Positions 8,962 through 17,042 of a stretch of 64,000 nucleotides of DNA are shown one piece after another. The first letter of the stretch is position 1; each line of letters starts with the position of its first letter. The translations under genes and the position numbers were made by a program. This DNA comes from Massilia sp. PAMC28688 (GTDB lineage: Bacteria > Pseudomonadota > Gammaproteobacteria > Burkholderiales > Burkholderiaceae_D): the NCBI RefSeq assembly GCF_019443445.1, contig NZ_CP080378.1:1240001-1304000 (forward strand), given 5' to 3'. The notes under the pieces were generated by a model. It had not been told where the DNA came from. It ran no database searches and worked only from the letters and a program-made list of their open reading frames with translations.

Positions 8962-9171
8962 TCACGCTTTTTTGAGGGCGCCGGGCTTGTGGGCCGCCTC
9001 CGCTCCCGTCTTGTCGCTCACGACCAGGTACTCGGGATTGTCAGGCGAGGCGGCCACGTGATGGCCTTTGATGTCGACCGGCGAGGTCAGCTTTTTCTTG
9101 ACTGTTCCGTGGACGATTCCTTGCGACGAGTGCCATTGCACCTTATCGCCAACCTCGAATGTGTCGCTCAT
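8962..9171 (-). CDS. DUF2945 family small protein
   Basis: 69 residues, beginning FEVGDKVQWHSSQG and continuing IVHGTVKKKLTSP; this fits the small beta-barrel DUF2945 (hypervirulence-associated, tudor-like) family. A GAAAGGAC ribosome site precedes ATG 9171. The middle has HHVAASPDNPEYLVVSDKTG and the C-terminus HKPGALKKA, both common in this family. Probably cytoplasmic; molecular function is not known. Its promoter region faces that of the lipoprotein at 9415. Confidence 0.8.
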   Translation of the reverse strand: MSDTFEVGDKVQWHSSQGIVHGTVKKKLTSPVDIKGHHVAASPDNPEYLVVSDKTGAEAAHKPGALKKA

Positions 9172-9414
9172 GCTGGTCCTTTCAGAAAGTGAGGGGCGCG
9201 CCCTGGCGTTGCAAGCTGCAGGGTGGCGCTTTCAATTTGATCACAAAACGCGAGCATGGCCTGCACGGTAGTTGCCCCCGAATTATCCGTTTAACAACAA
9301 ATTCATGGCAAAAAAAAGAAATGGATTTACTAATAGTTGATTCGATTCATATACTGATTCTTGGTACCAACAACAATTAACCGGGGAATCCGGTAACCCA
9401 ACCAGGAATGTTCA

Positions 9415-9891
9415 ATGAAAATGACTAACTACGTTCGCGCGATCAGCCTCACTGCCCTGTGCGCTGCCGTGACAACCCTGAGTGGCTGCGCGTCGATCGT
9501 CAGCGGCACCACCCAGGTCGTGTCTGTCGAAACGCTGGCCCACGGCGCCCGCGTTGACGGAGCCACCTGCACCCTCACCAATGACAAGGGTGTGTATTTT
9601 GTAACGACACCGGGCACCGTCAGTGTGCGCCGCGCATACGGCGACATGAACATCAAGTGCGAAAAAGCGGGCGTCCCCACTGGCCTTGCCTCATTCAAGT
9701 CAACCACCAAAGGCATGGTCGCCGGCAATATCCTGTTTGGCGGCGTGATTGGCGCGGGCGTGGACGTCGCTTCCGGCGCAGCATATGACTATCCCGTCCT
9801 GTTTCAGGTCATGATGAACGAAACGGTTGACAACGCTTTGCAGCCTCAGCCAGCAGGCACCTCGCCAGTTGTCACCGGCGCGATGAAATAA
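9415..9891 (+). CDS. outer-membrane-type lipoprotein, unknown role
   Basis: 158 residues with a clear lipoprotein signal: basic start MKMTNYVR, hydrophobic stretch, and lipobox L-S-G-C with the lipidated cysteine near residue 25, followed by ASIVSGTTQ. The mature part has a beta-sandwich-like pattern with one cysteine in GATCTL and one in DMNIKC, possibly a disulfide. A glycine-rich hydrophobic segment (AGNILFGGVIGAGVDVASGA) follows, then a polar C-terminus. Close relatives are often mislabelled as IF-2-like. An AT-rich leader contains TTTACT and TATACT boxes 18 bases apart (9326-9355) as a possible promoter. A strong terminator follows. Confidence 0.7.
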   Translation: MKMTNYVRAISLTALCAAVTTLSGCASIVSGTTQVVSVETLAHGARVDGATCTLTNDKGVYFVTTPGTVSVRRAYGDMNIKCEKAGVPTGLASFKSTTKGMVAGNILFGGVIGAGVDVASGAAYDYPVLFQVMMNETVDNALQPQPAGTSPVVTGAMK

Positions 9892-9910
9892 GGCCACTGA
9901 GCCCCACAGA

Positions 9911-9933
9911 CGCCACCTTCGGGTGGCGTTTTT
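9911..9933 (+). terminator. intrinsic terminator
   Basis: Seven-bp GC stem CGCCACC/GGTGGCG with a TTCG tetraloop and five Ts, 20 bases after the lipoprotein stop. From here to aceA (about 490 bases) I see no gene, only the operator-like sites listed separately. Confidence 0.88.
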
Positions 9934-10214
9934 GCTGGAGGGACGCAAGAGCGCTTTCCATCACGCCGCACTCTACCGCGCGGCCCCAGGCTCAGGCATG
10001 CCGCCATCCGGCATCCCCGCGGGTCATTTCGTTGCCCCTGATCAACCCCTCGCACGAGAACCCCTTCATCATCGCCATGCCGCCCTGCCGGAATGCAGCG
10101 GGCGCGCCAACGGCGCCATGTTCGCCACGCTTTTCCTGAATTTGAAAAATCGTTCCGCAATGTGAAAAGCGCCCACTGCGCGCGACGATTGCCTACGCCA
10201 GAAAGTGAAACAAT

Positions 10215-10291
10215 ATTTCGTATCGCGAAATCGCAATTCTAGGTGATTGATTCTAAACTGCTTAATTTTGGTTATATGTCTTATATAAGAC
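10215..10291 (+). promoter_or_regulatory. palindromic operator candidates upstream of aceA
   Basis: Two inverted repeats lie in the AT-rich stretch ahead of aceA. The first is ATTTCG-N5-CGAAAT (10215-10231). The second is a perfect 14-bp palindrome GTCTTATATAAGAC (10278-10291). A TTGATT box (10247) with a TTATAT box (10272) lies between them; the 19-base spacing is long, so the promoter call is tentative. A palindrome right after the -10 region is a usual repressor position. Carbon-source control of isocitrate lyase is expected; which regulator binds is not known. Confidence 0.5.
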
Positions 10292-10426
10292 TCGATTAGT
10301 CAGCAGAAAAGGACTATCATTTCTCCAGGCAGTTTTGTTTTGCTTCGGCGCCCGGAGCGCGGCGCGAACAGCCCAGCGACACCAGACACTTTTTTCGATC
10401 TTACTTTCATTACCTGGGGAATCCAC

Positions 10427-12007
10427 ATGTCACAGTACCAAGACGATATCCAAGCCATCGCTGCACTCAAGGACAAAGAAGGCAGCGCATGGAACGCGAT
10501 CAATCCTGAGTCCGCCGCTCGCATGCGCGCCCAGAACCGCTTCAAGACCGGCCTGGACATCGCACGCTACACAGCCAAGATCATGCGTGACGACATGGCC
10601 GCCTACGATGCCGACTCCTCCAAGTACACCCAGTCGCTGGGTTGCTGGCACGGTTTCATTGGCCAGCAAAAAATGATTTCGATCAAAAAGCACTTCAACA
10701 GCACTGATCGCCGCTACCTGTACCTGTCGGGCTGGATGATTGCCGCCTTGCGCTCGGAGTTTGGCCCCCTGCCCGACCAGTCGATGCACGAAAAGACTGC
10801 CGTGGCCGACCTGATCCGTGAACTGTACACCTTCCTGCGCCAGGCTGACGCCCGTGAACTGGGCGGCCTGTTCCGTCAGCTCGACAGTGCAGAAGGCGCA
10901 GCCAAGCAAGCCATTCAGGACCAGATCGACAACCACATCACGCACGTGGTGCCCATCATTGCCGACATCGACGCCGGTTTCGGCAACGCCGAAGCGACCT
11001 ACCTGATGGCCAAGCAGATGATCGAAGCCGGTGCCTGCTGCATCCAGATTGAAAACCAGGTATCGGACGAAAAGCAGTGCGGCCACCAGGACGGCAAGGT
11101 CACGGTACCGCACGAAGACTTCCTGGCCAAGATTCGCGCCGTGCGCTACGCCTTTTTGGAACTGGGCGTGGACAATGGCCTCATCGTGGCCCGTACCGAT
11201 TCGCTCGGCGCCGGCCTGACCAAGCAGATCGCCGTCACCCGTGAGCCGGGCGACCTGGGCGACCAGTACAATTCCTTCCTGGACGTGGAAGAAGTCTCGA
11301 CCGAATCGATGAACAATGGCGACGTCGTCATCAAGCGCGACGGCAAGCTGCTGCGCCCCAAGCGCCTGCCGAGCAACCTGTTCCAGTTCCGCGCCGGCAC
11401 CGGCGAAGCACGCTGCGTCCTCGACTGCATCACCTCGCTGCAAAACGGTGCCGACCTGCTGTGGATTGAAACCGAGAAACCGCATATCGCCCAGATCGGC
11501 GGCATGGTCAGCGAAATCCGCAAGGTCATTCCAAACGCCAAGCTGGTGTACAACAACAGCCCGTCGTTCAACTGGACCCTGAACTTCCGCCAGCAGGCGT
11601 ATGACGCCATGAAGGAAGCAGGCAAGGATGTCTCTGCCTACGACCGCGCCAAGCTGATGAGCGTTGAGTATGACGACAGCGAACTGGCAAAGGCTGCCGA
11701 TGAAAAGATCCGCACCTTCCAGGCCGACGCTGCCCGCGAAGCCGGCATCTTCCATCACCTGATCACGCTGCCGACCTACCACACGGCCGCCCTGTCGACC
11801 GACAACCTGGCCAAGGAATACTTTGGCGACCAGGGCATGCTGGGCTATGTGGCCGGCGTTCAGCGCAAGGAAATCCGCCAGGGTATCGCTTGCGTCAAGC
11901 ACCAGAACATGTCCGGTTCGGACATTGGCGACGACCACAAGGAATACTTCAGCGGCGAAGCGGCACTGAAGGCATCGGGCAAGCACAACACGATGAATCA
12001 GTTCTGA
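10427..12007 (+). CDS. aceA: isocitrate lyase
   Basis: 526 residues from ATG 10427, with GGGGA seven bases ahead; an open frame upstream is non-coding. It splits isocitrate to glyoxylate and succinate, the first step of the glyoxylate shunt used for growth on acetate or fatty acids. Metal and substrate landmarks are present: ADIDAGFGNAEATYLMAKQM, the catalytic cysteine loop EKQCGHQDGKVTVPH, VARTDSLGA and YNNSPSFNW. The length and loop are of the longer Pseudomonas-type enzyme rather than the 434-residue E. coli type. No malate synthase is adjacent. Upstream palindromes suggest transcriptional control. Confidence 0.97.
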   Translation: MSQYQDDIQAIAALKDKEGSAWNAINPESAARMRAQNRFKTGLDIARYTAKIMRDDMAAYDADSSKYTQSLGCWHGFIGQQKMISIKKHFNSTDRRYLYLSGWMIAALRSEFGPLPDQSMHEKTAVADLIRELYTFLRQADARELGGLFRQLDSAEGAAKQAIQDQIDNHITHVVPIIADIDAGFGNAEATYLMAKQMIEAGACCIQIENQVSDEKQCGHQDGKVTVPHEDFLAKIRAVRYAFLELGVDNGLIVARTDSLGAGLTKQIAVTREPGDLGDQYNSFLDVEEVSTESMNNGDVVIKRDGKLLRPKRLPSNLFQFRAGTGEARCVLDCITSLQNGADLLWIETEKPHIAQIGGMVSEIRKVIPNAKLVYNNSPSFNWTLNFRQQAYDAMKEAGKDVSAYDRAKLMSVEYDDSELAKAADEKIRTFQADAAREAGIFHHLITLPTYHTAALSTDNLAKEYFGDQGMLGYVAGVQRKEIRQGIACVKHQNMSGSDIGDDHKEYFSGEAALKASGKHNTMNQF

Positions 12008-12027
12008 TTTTCCTGCACACGCATGCC

Positions 12028-12054
12028 ATGCCGCCTTCGGGCGGCATTTTTTTT
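12028..12054 (+). terminator. intrinsic terminator of aceA
   Basis: Eight-bp stem ATGCCGCC/GGCGGCAT around TTCG, then a run of eight Ts, 20 bases past the aceA stop. Confidence 0.92.
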
Positions 12055-12118
12055 GCGCGTTCAGCCGCGCACCGGCCTTGCGTGCAGCGCCGGCCCGGCC
12101 TGTGCACGCACGCAGGCG

Positions 12119-13081
12119 CTATGCCGCCTCGCCGCTCGCCATTTCCACTTCGCGCAGCGCCAGGGCGGCCATCACGCGCGCACCCTCGTAGGATTTGGCG
12201 GCGGCAATGAAGCGGCCATTGTGGCAAAACACCGCGTCGGGCACCCCGGTCACTGCCGCCAGCTGTTCATCGCGCAAGCCGGCCCAGGATTGCGGCAAGT
12301 CCGCGCGGGCGGTAAAACTGTCGGCACTGACCGGCACGGTGTGCAGCATGTAGCGCTGCTCGGCCAGGCTGTGGCTGAGCACGAACAGGACTTTCGGCAT
12401 TTCCTTGCGCACCACCTGCGACCACGGCAGCGCACTATTGGGCAGCAGCAGCAAGCGTCCGTCTTCGATTGCTTCGGCCGCGCGCACCTGCTCCAGCGCC
12501 AGCATGGCACCCACGCGATAGCGCACGGCATTGACCATGACATCGGTGAGCACGGCCATGGCGCGCTTGAACTGGTCGAGCCGGAAGCTGTCGGCCGCGT
12601 CGCCATAGCCGAGCCGCTGTTCATCAAGCCAGTTGGGATTGAAACCGGAGACCACCGCCGACAGGCCATAGCCGCCCGGCGCGCTCTTGGCCGCCCCCAC
12701 ATCGGACAAGTCCAGGTATTGCACCACGTCGGCGTCGATGGCCTGGGCCAGTTCGCGCGCGCTGTCCGGCGACAGCTGGTGCCCGCTGTGGAGCTCGGCC
12801 AGCACGCTCACGCAGCGCGCGCCGTATTCGCGCCAGACCAGGCCGGCGCTGGCATACGGCACCCCGCTGGCGCGGGCTGCGCTGAAGCCTTTCTGGTGAT
12901 GGTCGAAGCGCCCGCTGGCCGGGTCCCAGATGCCACCCACATCGATGGCAAAATCGGCGCCCTCGATAATGGCACTGTCGCGCGTGCGGACAATATCGCT
13001 GTCCGGGAACAGCACCTTGAGTACCGCGACCGCCCACGCGTCGTCGGCGTGGAACTTGCCACCATGGGTTGCAATAAGCAT
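12119..13081 (-). CDS. MYG1 family protein (UPF0160, putative exonuclease)
   Basis: 320 residues from ATG 13081. It opens with LIATHGGKFHADDAWAVAVL, continues DSAIIEGADFAIDVGG, then GRFDHHQKGF; the two histidine/aspartate clusters are the metal sites of the MYG1 family, related to DHH phosphoesterases. Eukaryotic MYG1 is a 3'-5' RNA exonuclease; the bacterial role is not established. C-terminal landmark: VFCHNGRFIAAAKSYEGA. A longer open frame exists upstream but overlaps the promoter region of the divergent CAP-domain gene and has no family match. It ends close to, and converges with, aceA. Confidence 0.85.
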   Translation of the reverse strand: MLIATHGGKFHADDAWAVAVLKVLFPDSDIVRTRDSAIIEGADFAIDVGGIWDPASGRFDHHQKGFSAARASGVPYASAGLVWREYGARCVSVLAELHSGHQLSPDSARELAQAIDADVVQYLDLSDVGAAKSAPGGYGLSAVVSGFNPNWLDEQRLGYGDAADSFRLDQFKRAMAVLTDVMVNAVRYRVGAMLALEQVRAAEAIEDGRLLLLPNSALPWSQVVRKEMPKVLFVLSHSLAEQRYMLHTVPVSADSFTARADLPQSWAGLRDEQLAAVTGVPDAVFCHNGRFIAAAKSYEGARVMAALALREVEMASGEAA

Positions 13082-13240
13082 ATCTGATCCAATCTCTCTC
13101 TGCGGGCTGCGGCATCGCCCCGTGCGGCCCCGCCCGGCTGCCATGATACTTGCTTGGGCGCGGAACACCGCATTGACGTGTGCGCCAGTGCCGGGACGGG
13201 GTATGCTTGACGCAAGCCGGTTCGCACGCCGGTTATAGTC

Positions 13241-14134
13241 ATGAACAAAGGAGCAAGCTTGGGCAAGAACTGTTTCCGCCGGGCCGGTAGCCGGGCAATC
13301 CTGGCGCTGGCCGGCGCCTGCGCGGCTGCGGCGGCACGCCCGGCGCCGGCCACCGAGCTGGTGTCGTTGCTGAACCAGTTCCGCGCCAGTCCCGCCAGCT
13401 GTGGCAGCCAGCCCATGCCTGCTGTGGGCACCCTGTCTCCCCACCCTGCCCTGGCCGCCGTGCACATCGGCAGCGGCACTTTGCTCACGCATGCACTGGA
13501 GCGCCAGGGTTACGCCGCCGAGCATGTCGAAGCCATGTTCGTCACCGGTCCGCAGGACGCCGGAGCGGTCATGGAGGCTCTGGTGCGCGCCTATTGCCCG
13601 GCCATCCGCTCGGAGCGTTTCAGCGCGGTCGGGGTATCACGCACCGGCAACGCCTGGCAGGTCGTGCTTGCCCAACCGGCGCCGCCGCGCCCGCCACCAG
13701 TGGTCCTGCCGCCACTGTCCGAGACGGGCGCGGCCACGGTGGAAGCGGTCAACCGCGCACGCGCCAGTGCCCGCACGTGCGGCAGTACCAGGTTTGCGCC
13801 GGCACCGCCGGTGGCCCTGAGTCCGCAGCTGGCCGACGCTGCCATGGCGCACAGCCGCGACATGGCAGCGCAGAATTATTTTTCGCACAGGGGGAAAAAT
13901 GGCAGCGATGTGGGCAGGCGCGCTGCCGCGGTCGGCTATGCCTGGCGGGACATTGGGGAAAACATTGCCTACGGTCAGCGCAGCGTCGAGGAAGTCATGA
14001 CGGGCTGGCTCGCCAGTCCCGGGCACTGCGCCAACATCATGCAGGCGCGCTTTACCCAGGTGGGGATGGGCTACGCGGTAGAACCGCAGAGCGGCCGCGT
14101 GTATTGGACCCAAGTGCTGGGCACGCCGCGCTGA
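13241..14134 (+). CDS. secreted CAP-domain (SCP-like) protein
   Basis: 297 residues with an N-terminal signal region (basic start, hydrophobic AILALAGACAAAAA). The C-terminal half is a clear CAP domain: AMAHSRDMAAQNYFSH, DIGENIAYG, and GWLASPGHCANIMQARFTQVGMGYA, carrying the histidine and glutamate residues of the CAP cavity. The N-terminal half (about 40-145) repeats the start of the same fold in degenerate form (LLNQFRASPASCGSQ and later NRARASARTCGS are parallel), so the protein looks like a duplicated CAP domain with one arm decayed. The halves are joined by a proline-rich linker. Extracellular or periplasmic, role unknown. Confidence 0.87.
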   Translation: MNKGASLGKNCFRRAGSRAILALAGACAAAAARPAPATELVSLLNQFRASPASCGSQPMPAVGTLSPHPALAAVHIGSGTLLTHALERQGYAAEHVEAMFVTGPQDAGAVMEALVRAYCPAIRSERFSAVGVSRTGNAWQVVLAQPAPPRPPPVVLPPLSETGAATVEAVNRARASARTCGSTRFAPAPPVALSPQLADAAMAHSRDMAAQNYFSHRGKNGSDVGRRAAAVGYAWRDIGENIAYGQRSVEEVMTGWLASPGHCANIMQARFTQVGMGYAVEPQSGRVYWTQVLGTPR

Positions 14135-14296
14135 GGCCAGGCGCCGGCTTGCTCAGGCAACAGGTGCACAAACTATGAGGCCGTTCCCGCGGCAGTCATC
14201 ATTTGTCCCAACGCGGCCATAAACAGATCAGTGCGAGCAGCCAGCCAAGGTGTCGCCCCGCCCAGCGCCAGAACAATAATGCACTGCCGCAGCGGC

Positions 14297-14632
14297 TCAG
14301 GTAACAATGTGGCCCTTTAGCAACTCCCAGAAATGGGCTGCTCCGACTATCACGCCACAAAAAAATACGATCATGAAAAATGCGTAAAGCATCCGAAAAA
14401 CGGAAATTCGCTTCCCCGCAGTCTTCTGTTCGACAAAACGAGCGGCTCGGTTATACCACAAGCCGTATGCAATAAGTTCACCAACCAGATGCAGCGGCAC
14501 TGCCAGCACCAGCAGCCATAACCATTGCGTCGCGGTGGCCGGCAATTCGCCACCGCCCAGCCCGAGCCAAAGCAGGACCAGAAATACCGACAACGCTACA
14601 TAGAGCGCCAGAAGCTTTAATACACTATGCAT
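14297..14632 (-). CDS. small integral membrane protein
   Basis: 111 residues from ATG 14632, with three membrane spans: about 5-24 (LLALYVALSVFLVLLWLG), 36-58 (WLWLLVLAVPLHLVGELIAY) and 82-102 (MLYAFFMIVFFCGVIVGAA). A short polar loop with RFVEQKTAGKR separates the last two. No family recognised. AT content is higher than its neighbours, and it lies at the edge of a gene-poor patch, which may mean recent acquisition. Confidence 0.55.
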   Translation of the reverse strand: MHSVLKLLALYVALSVFLVLLWLGLGGGELPATATQWLWLLVLAVPLHLVGELIAYGLWYNRAARFVEQKTAGKRISVFRMLYAFFMIVFFCGVIVGAAHFWELLKGHIVT

Positions 14633-14915
14633 ATCGGGTGATGTCCTTGTTTGGGAGTCATTGTCGGTCCATTGCCACTGTAAGCCAGCCGTCGAAACCA
14701 GCAGATCGCCTCAATCCTGCTGGGCGTGGCGCTCACTTCGGCGGGTGCTACCTCATTGAACGACGACCTCCGGGTGCGGATGGCAGGCGTTTAAACGGCT
14801 CCGCGTTCGCCTTGTTGCTCTGATGACCCGAACAAGCCTTGTTAGGCTTCTCAACTTGGCGGCATTGCTTCCAGTGCACGCGCCGCGGCCAGCACACCAC
14901 CCAGAATCTTCTCCG

Positions 14916-15122
14916 CTACTGCAGAGCCGAGCACCAGCTGAGCAGCTGCTTGACGCTGAGTTCCTCGGGATGGTTCTCCAGATGCGAAAGGCGATTCCGG
15001 CTGACCCCGACATAGCCTGCCAGAGTAGCTTGTGTGATTTTGTGCCGTTTGCGCGTGGTCTTAAGGAGCTGCCCAAGATGGGACGCGGTGGCGAGGGTAT
15101 GGCAGCTAGGTGCGAAGGACAT
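14916..15122 (-). CDS. HipB/Xre-type HTH regulator, orphan and possibly truncated
   Basis: 68 residues. The segment LGQLLKTTRKRHKITQATL followed by AGYVGVSRNRLSHLENHPEE and LSVKQLLSWCSAL is a textbook Xre helix-turn-helix of the HipB antitoxin kind. It ends abruptly with a TAG right after the last helix; HipB-type proteins usually run on with a short beta-strand that makes the dimer, and the frames beyond the stop do not restore it. No hipA-like kinase lies downstream. No good ribosome site precedes ATG 15122. The 280 bases between here and 14632 hold no gene I can support. Confidence 0.6.
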   Translation of the reverse strand: MSFAPSCHTLATASHLGQLLKTTRKRHKITQATLAGYVGVSRNRLSHLENHPEELSVKQLLSWCSALQ

Positions 15123-15139
15123 AGGAAAATCTGCTATTC

Positions 15140-15195
15140 GGATATATCAATATTATCTGAATAAGCGATATGTCAATATATCCTAATATCAGATA
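15140..15195. promoter_or_regulatory. AT-rich inverted repeats, operator of the HTH gene
   Basis: Just upstream of the HTH gene lie interleaved inverted repeats: GGATATAT (15140) with ATATATCC (15176), and TATCTGA (15154) with TCAGATA (15189). Within them sits GATAT-N6-ATATC (15167-15182). The TATCC and GATA half-sites recall the TATCC-N8-GGATA operator known for E. coli HipB, though the spacing differs. Most likely the autoregulatory site and promoter of the HTH gene. Confidence 0.5.
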
Positions 15196-15382
15196 AATTT
15201 GGTTCAGCGTTCTCTGACGCACCAGCCTCCCCTTTACAAAAAAAGCCAGAGGGAAAAGTCACCCGCACTAAGCAATTTCTGCCATGTTGCTTCAGTTGCT
15301 GGATCGCTAAACAGTGAAGAGTTCTCTCACGAACTGAGCGAGCATTTGCAGCTCATTGTTAGTGATTTTCGCTTTCCAGCGT

Positions 15383-15454
15383 AACGAAGTCGCAGAGCCA
15401 GTGCATCTCGTTCGAGTGGCTCTCCAGCAACCAGCTATTCCGCCCGACTTCGTT
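15383..15454. repeat. long nested inverted repeat (hairpin) of unknown role
   Basis: Ten-base perfect arms AACGAAGTCG (15383-15392) and CGACTTCGTT (15445-15454) enclose a second stem AGAGCCA/TGGCTCT and an inner CTCG-TT-CGAG. The total is about 72 bases with bulges on one side. It has no T-tract, so it is not a standard terminator, although it lies just past the stop of the MerR gene. The 15123-15469 interval has no supportable gene. Confidence 0.45.
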
Positions 15455-15469
15455 CAGGGTCGTTCGACA

Positions 15470-16447
15470 TTAATCCCGCTCATCAGCCGCCGCTCTCACA
15501 GGCAGGTTTTCCGCCTGCACCAGGCGCGCCATGGCTCCTTCCAGCATGGTCCTGGCCAGCCCCGCTGCATGGCCCAGCTCGCGGTGCAGGCTGGCATCGT
15601 CGTCATTGCGTGCGGCGCACTGGGCGCTGTAGCGCTCGAAACTGCCTACCATCATCAGGATTTCGGCCAGATGGCGCGGACACTCGCATTCCACGCCATT
15701 GCGCGCCGTCGTCAAGGTGGCCAGCTCGGCCTCGTCATAGCGCGGAGGCGCCACCTGCTGCACGGGCCGTTCCGGCAAGGCCAGCTTGTTGCCGGCCAGC
15801 GCTGCCCGGCACAGCAGCACCAATTCGCCCGGTTCAGCCGGCACGCGCGCTACCAGGAACCCCTGGGCGCGCATGGAGCGGATGGTGGCGCTGGAACAGA
15901 AGCGGTACAGCACCACCACCGCCTGCACGCCCACGCTGTCGCGCGCGGCCACCAGCAGCGGCAAGGCCTGGTCGTCGGGTTCTGACATTTCAATGAGCAG
16001 CACGTCGGACAAGACGCCCGCCAACTGCCGGGGCACCTGTTCAAGGCCGGGACAACTGCGCTGCACATACAGGTCAAGTCCATCGCGCCCCGCGGCCGCG
16101 ATCCGCCGGGCCAGCCCCTCGCCGACCACTGCCAGCCGGATCGGCCCGCTCTGCATTGTTTGCGCGGCGCCAGCGCCCAGGGCCATCGCTTCCAGCTGCT
16201 CGGATGACAGGCCGGCCAGCATGCCGATCGGGTGCCCATTGTCGACCAGCTGCTTGAGCATGCCCAGGCGCCGCACCTGGGGCGCCGAGTACAGGCGCTG
16301 GCCATGCTCGGAGCGCTCGGTATCACACACGCCGTAGCGGCGCTCCCACACGCGCAGGGTTTCCACGCTCAGGCCGGCCAGGCGGGCAGCGACACCGCTC
16401 CGATAACTGGGTCCGGCAACATCTTTAACCTCGGAAATTTTCATCAT
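15470..16447 (-). CDS. MerR-family regulator with B12-binding-like C-terminal domain
   Basis: 325 residues. An N-terminal MerR DNA-binding domain is clear: YRSGVAARLAGLSVETLRVWERRYG and a wing ERSEHGQRLYSAPQVRRL. The next segment (GMLAGLSSEQLEAMA) matches the helical part of CarH/LitR-type regulators. The C-terminal region (IRLAVVGEGLARRIAAAG; SDVLLIEM; VQAVVVLYRF; MRAQGFLVARVP) has the alternating strand pattern of a cobalamin-binding fold, but I see no D-x-H-x-x-G motif, so it likely does not bind B12 by the base-off histidine mode. Divergent from a fasciclin-DUF2256-SDR operon; operator-like repeats abut its start codon, suggesting autoregulation. Confidence 0.82.
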   Translation of the reverse strand: MMKISEVKDVAGPSYRSGVAARLAGLSVETLRVWERRYGVCDTERSEHGQRLYSAPQVRRLGMLKQLVDNGHPIGMLAGLSSEQLEAMALGAGAAQTMQSGPIRLAVVGEGLARRIAAAGRDGLDLYVQRSCPGLEQVPRQLAGVLSDVLLIEMSEPDDQALPLLVAARDSVGVQAVVVLYRFCSSATIRSMRAQGFLVARVPAEPGELVLLCRAALAGNKLALPERPVQQVAPPRYDEAELATLTTARNGVECECPRHLAEILMMVGSFERYSAQCAARNDDDASLHRELGHAAGLARTMLEGAMARLVQAENLPVRAAADERD

Positions 16448-16448
16448 A

Positions 16449-16546
16449 ATTGAACCGCTATTGAACCACTAAAAGCACATAATACCGCGAACACCCGTGG
16501 ACACGCTGCTTTTTAACCGATAAATTCACTGCTCCGACGGTTCAAT
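16449..16546. promoter_or_regulatory. 11-bp direct repeats plus inverted copy, MerR operator candidate
   Basis: Two head-to-tail 11-bp repeats, ATTGAACCGCT and ATTGAACCACT (16449-16470), start two bases from the MerR gene start. An inverted copy of the core, GGTTCAAT, lies at 16539-16546, about 35 bases before the fasciclin start codon. One-turn spacing means a protein would bind successive sites on the same DNA face, as in CarA/CarH operators. The position covers both divergent promoters. Confidence 0.6.
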
Positions 16547-16580
16547 AACGGTACATCAGCTACCTTTCAAGGAGAACACC

Positions 16581-17036
16581 ATGAAAAAATTTCTGGCAGC
16601 AGCAGCACTGACAATGAGCTTTGGCGCGGCCCAGGCCGCCGATATCGTCGACACGGCCAAGTCGGCCGGTTCCTTTACTACCCTGGTCGCCGCCGTGGAA
16701 GCGGCCGGCCTGGTCGATACCCTCAAGGGTCCGGGACCATTTACCGTATTCGCCCCGACCGATGAAGCGTTTGCCAAGATCCCGAAAGCCAAGCTTGACG
16801 CCCTGCTCAAGGACAAGGCAGCGCTGACCAAGGTGCTGACCTATCACGTGGTGCCCGGCAAGGTCATGGCGGCTGACGTCAAGCCCGGCGCCGTCAAATC
16901 GGTGGAAGGCAGCTCGCTGACGGTCAAGGCGAAAAACGGCAAGGTGATGCTGGACAAGGCCAATGTCATCAAGACCGACATTGCCGCCGACAACGGTGTC
17001 ATCCACGTCATCGATGCGGTGGTCATGCCCAAGTAA
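16581..17036 (+). CDS. secreted fasciclin (FAS1) domain protein
   Basis: 151 residues with a cleavable signal peptide ([19 protein letters not shown]) and a single FAS1 domain. Both conserved FAS1 boxes are present: [19 protein letters not shown] (H1) and [13 protein letters not shown] (H2), with the intervening [10 protein letters not shown]. Ribosome site AAGGAG lies seven bases before the ATG. Bacterial single-FAS1 proteins are periplasmic or extracellular and may mediate adhesion or redox-stress functions; the role here is not known. First gene of a likely operon with the DUF2256 and SDR genes, divergent from the MerR regulator. Confidence 0.92.
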   Translation: MKKFLAAAALTMSFGAAQAADIVDTAKSAGSFTTLVAAVEAAGLVDTLKGPGPFTVFAPTDEAFAKIPKAKLDALLKDKAALTKVLTYHVVPGKVMAADVKPGAVKSVEGSSLTVKAKNGKVMLDKANVIKTDIAADNGVIHVIDAVVMPK

Positions 17037-17042
17037 TCACGC

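Noticed and set aside
14788..14843. Possible integron attC site (GTTAGGC near 14837)
   Set aside because: No paired GCCTAAC-type box upstream and no integrase; only one half of the motif is present.
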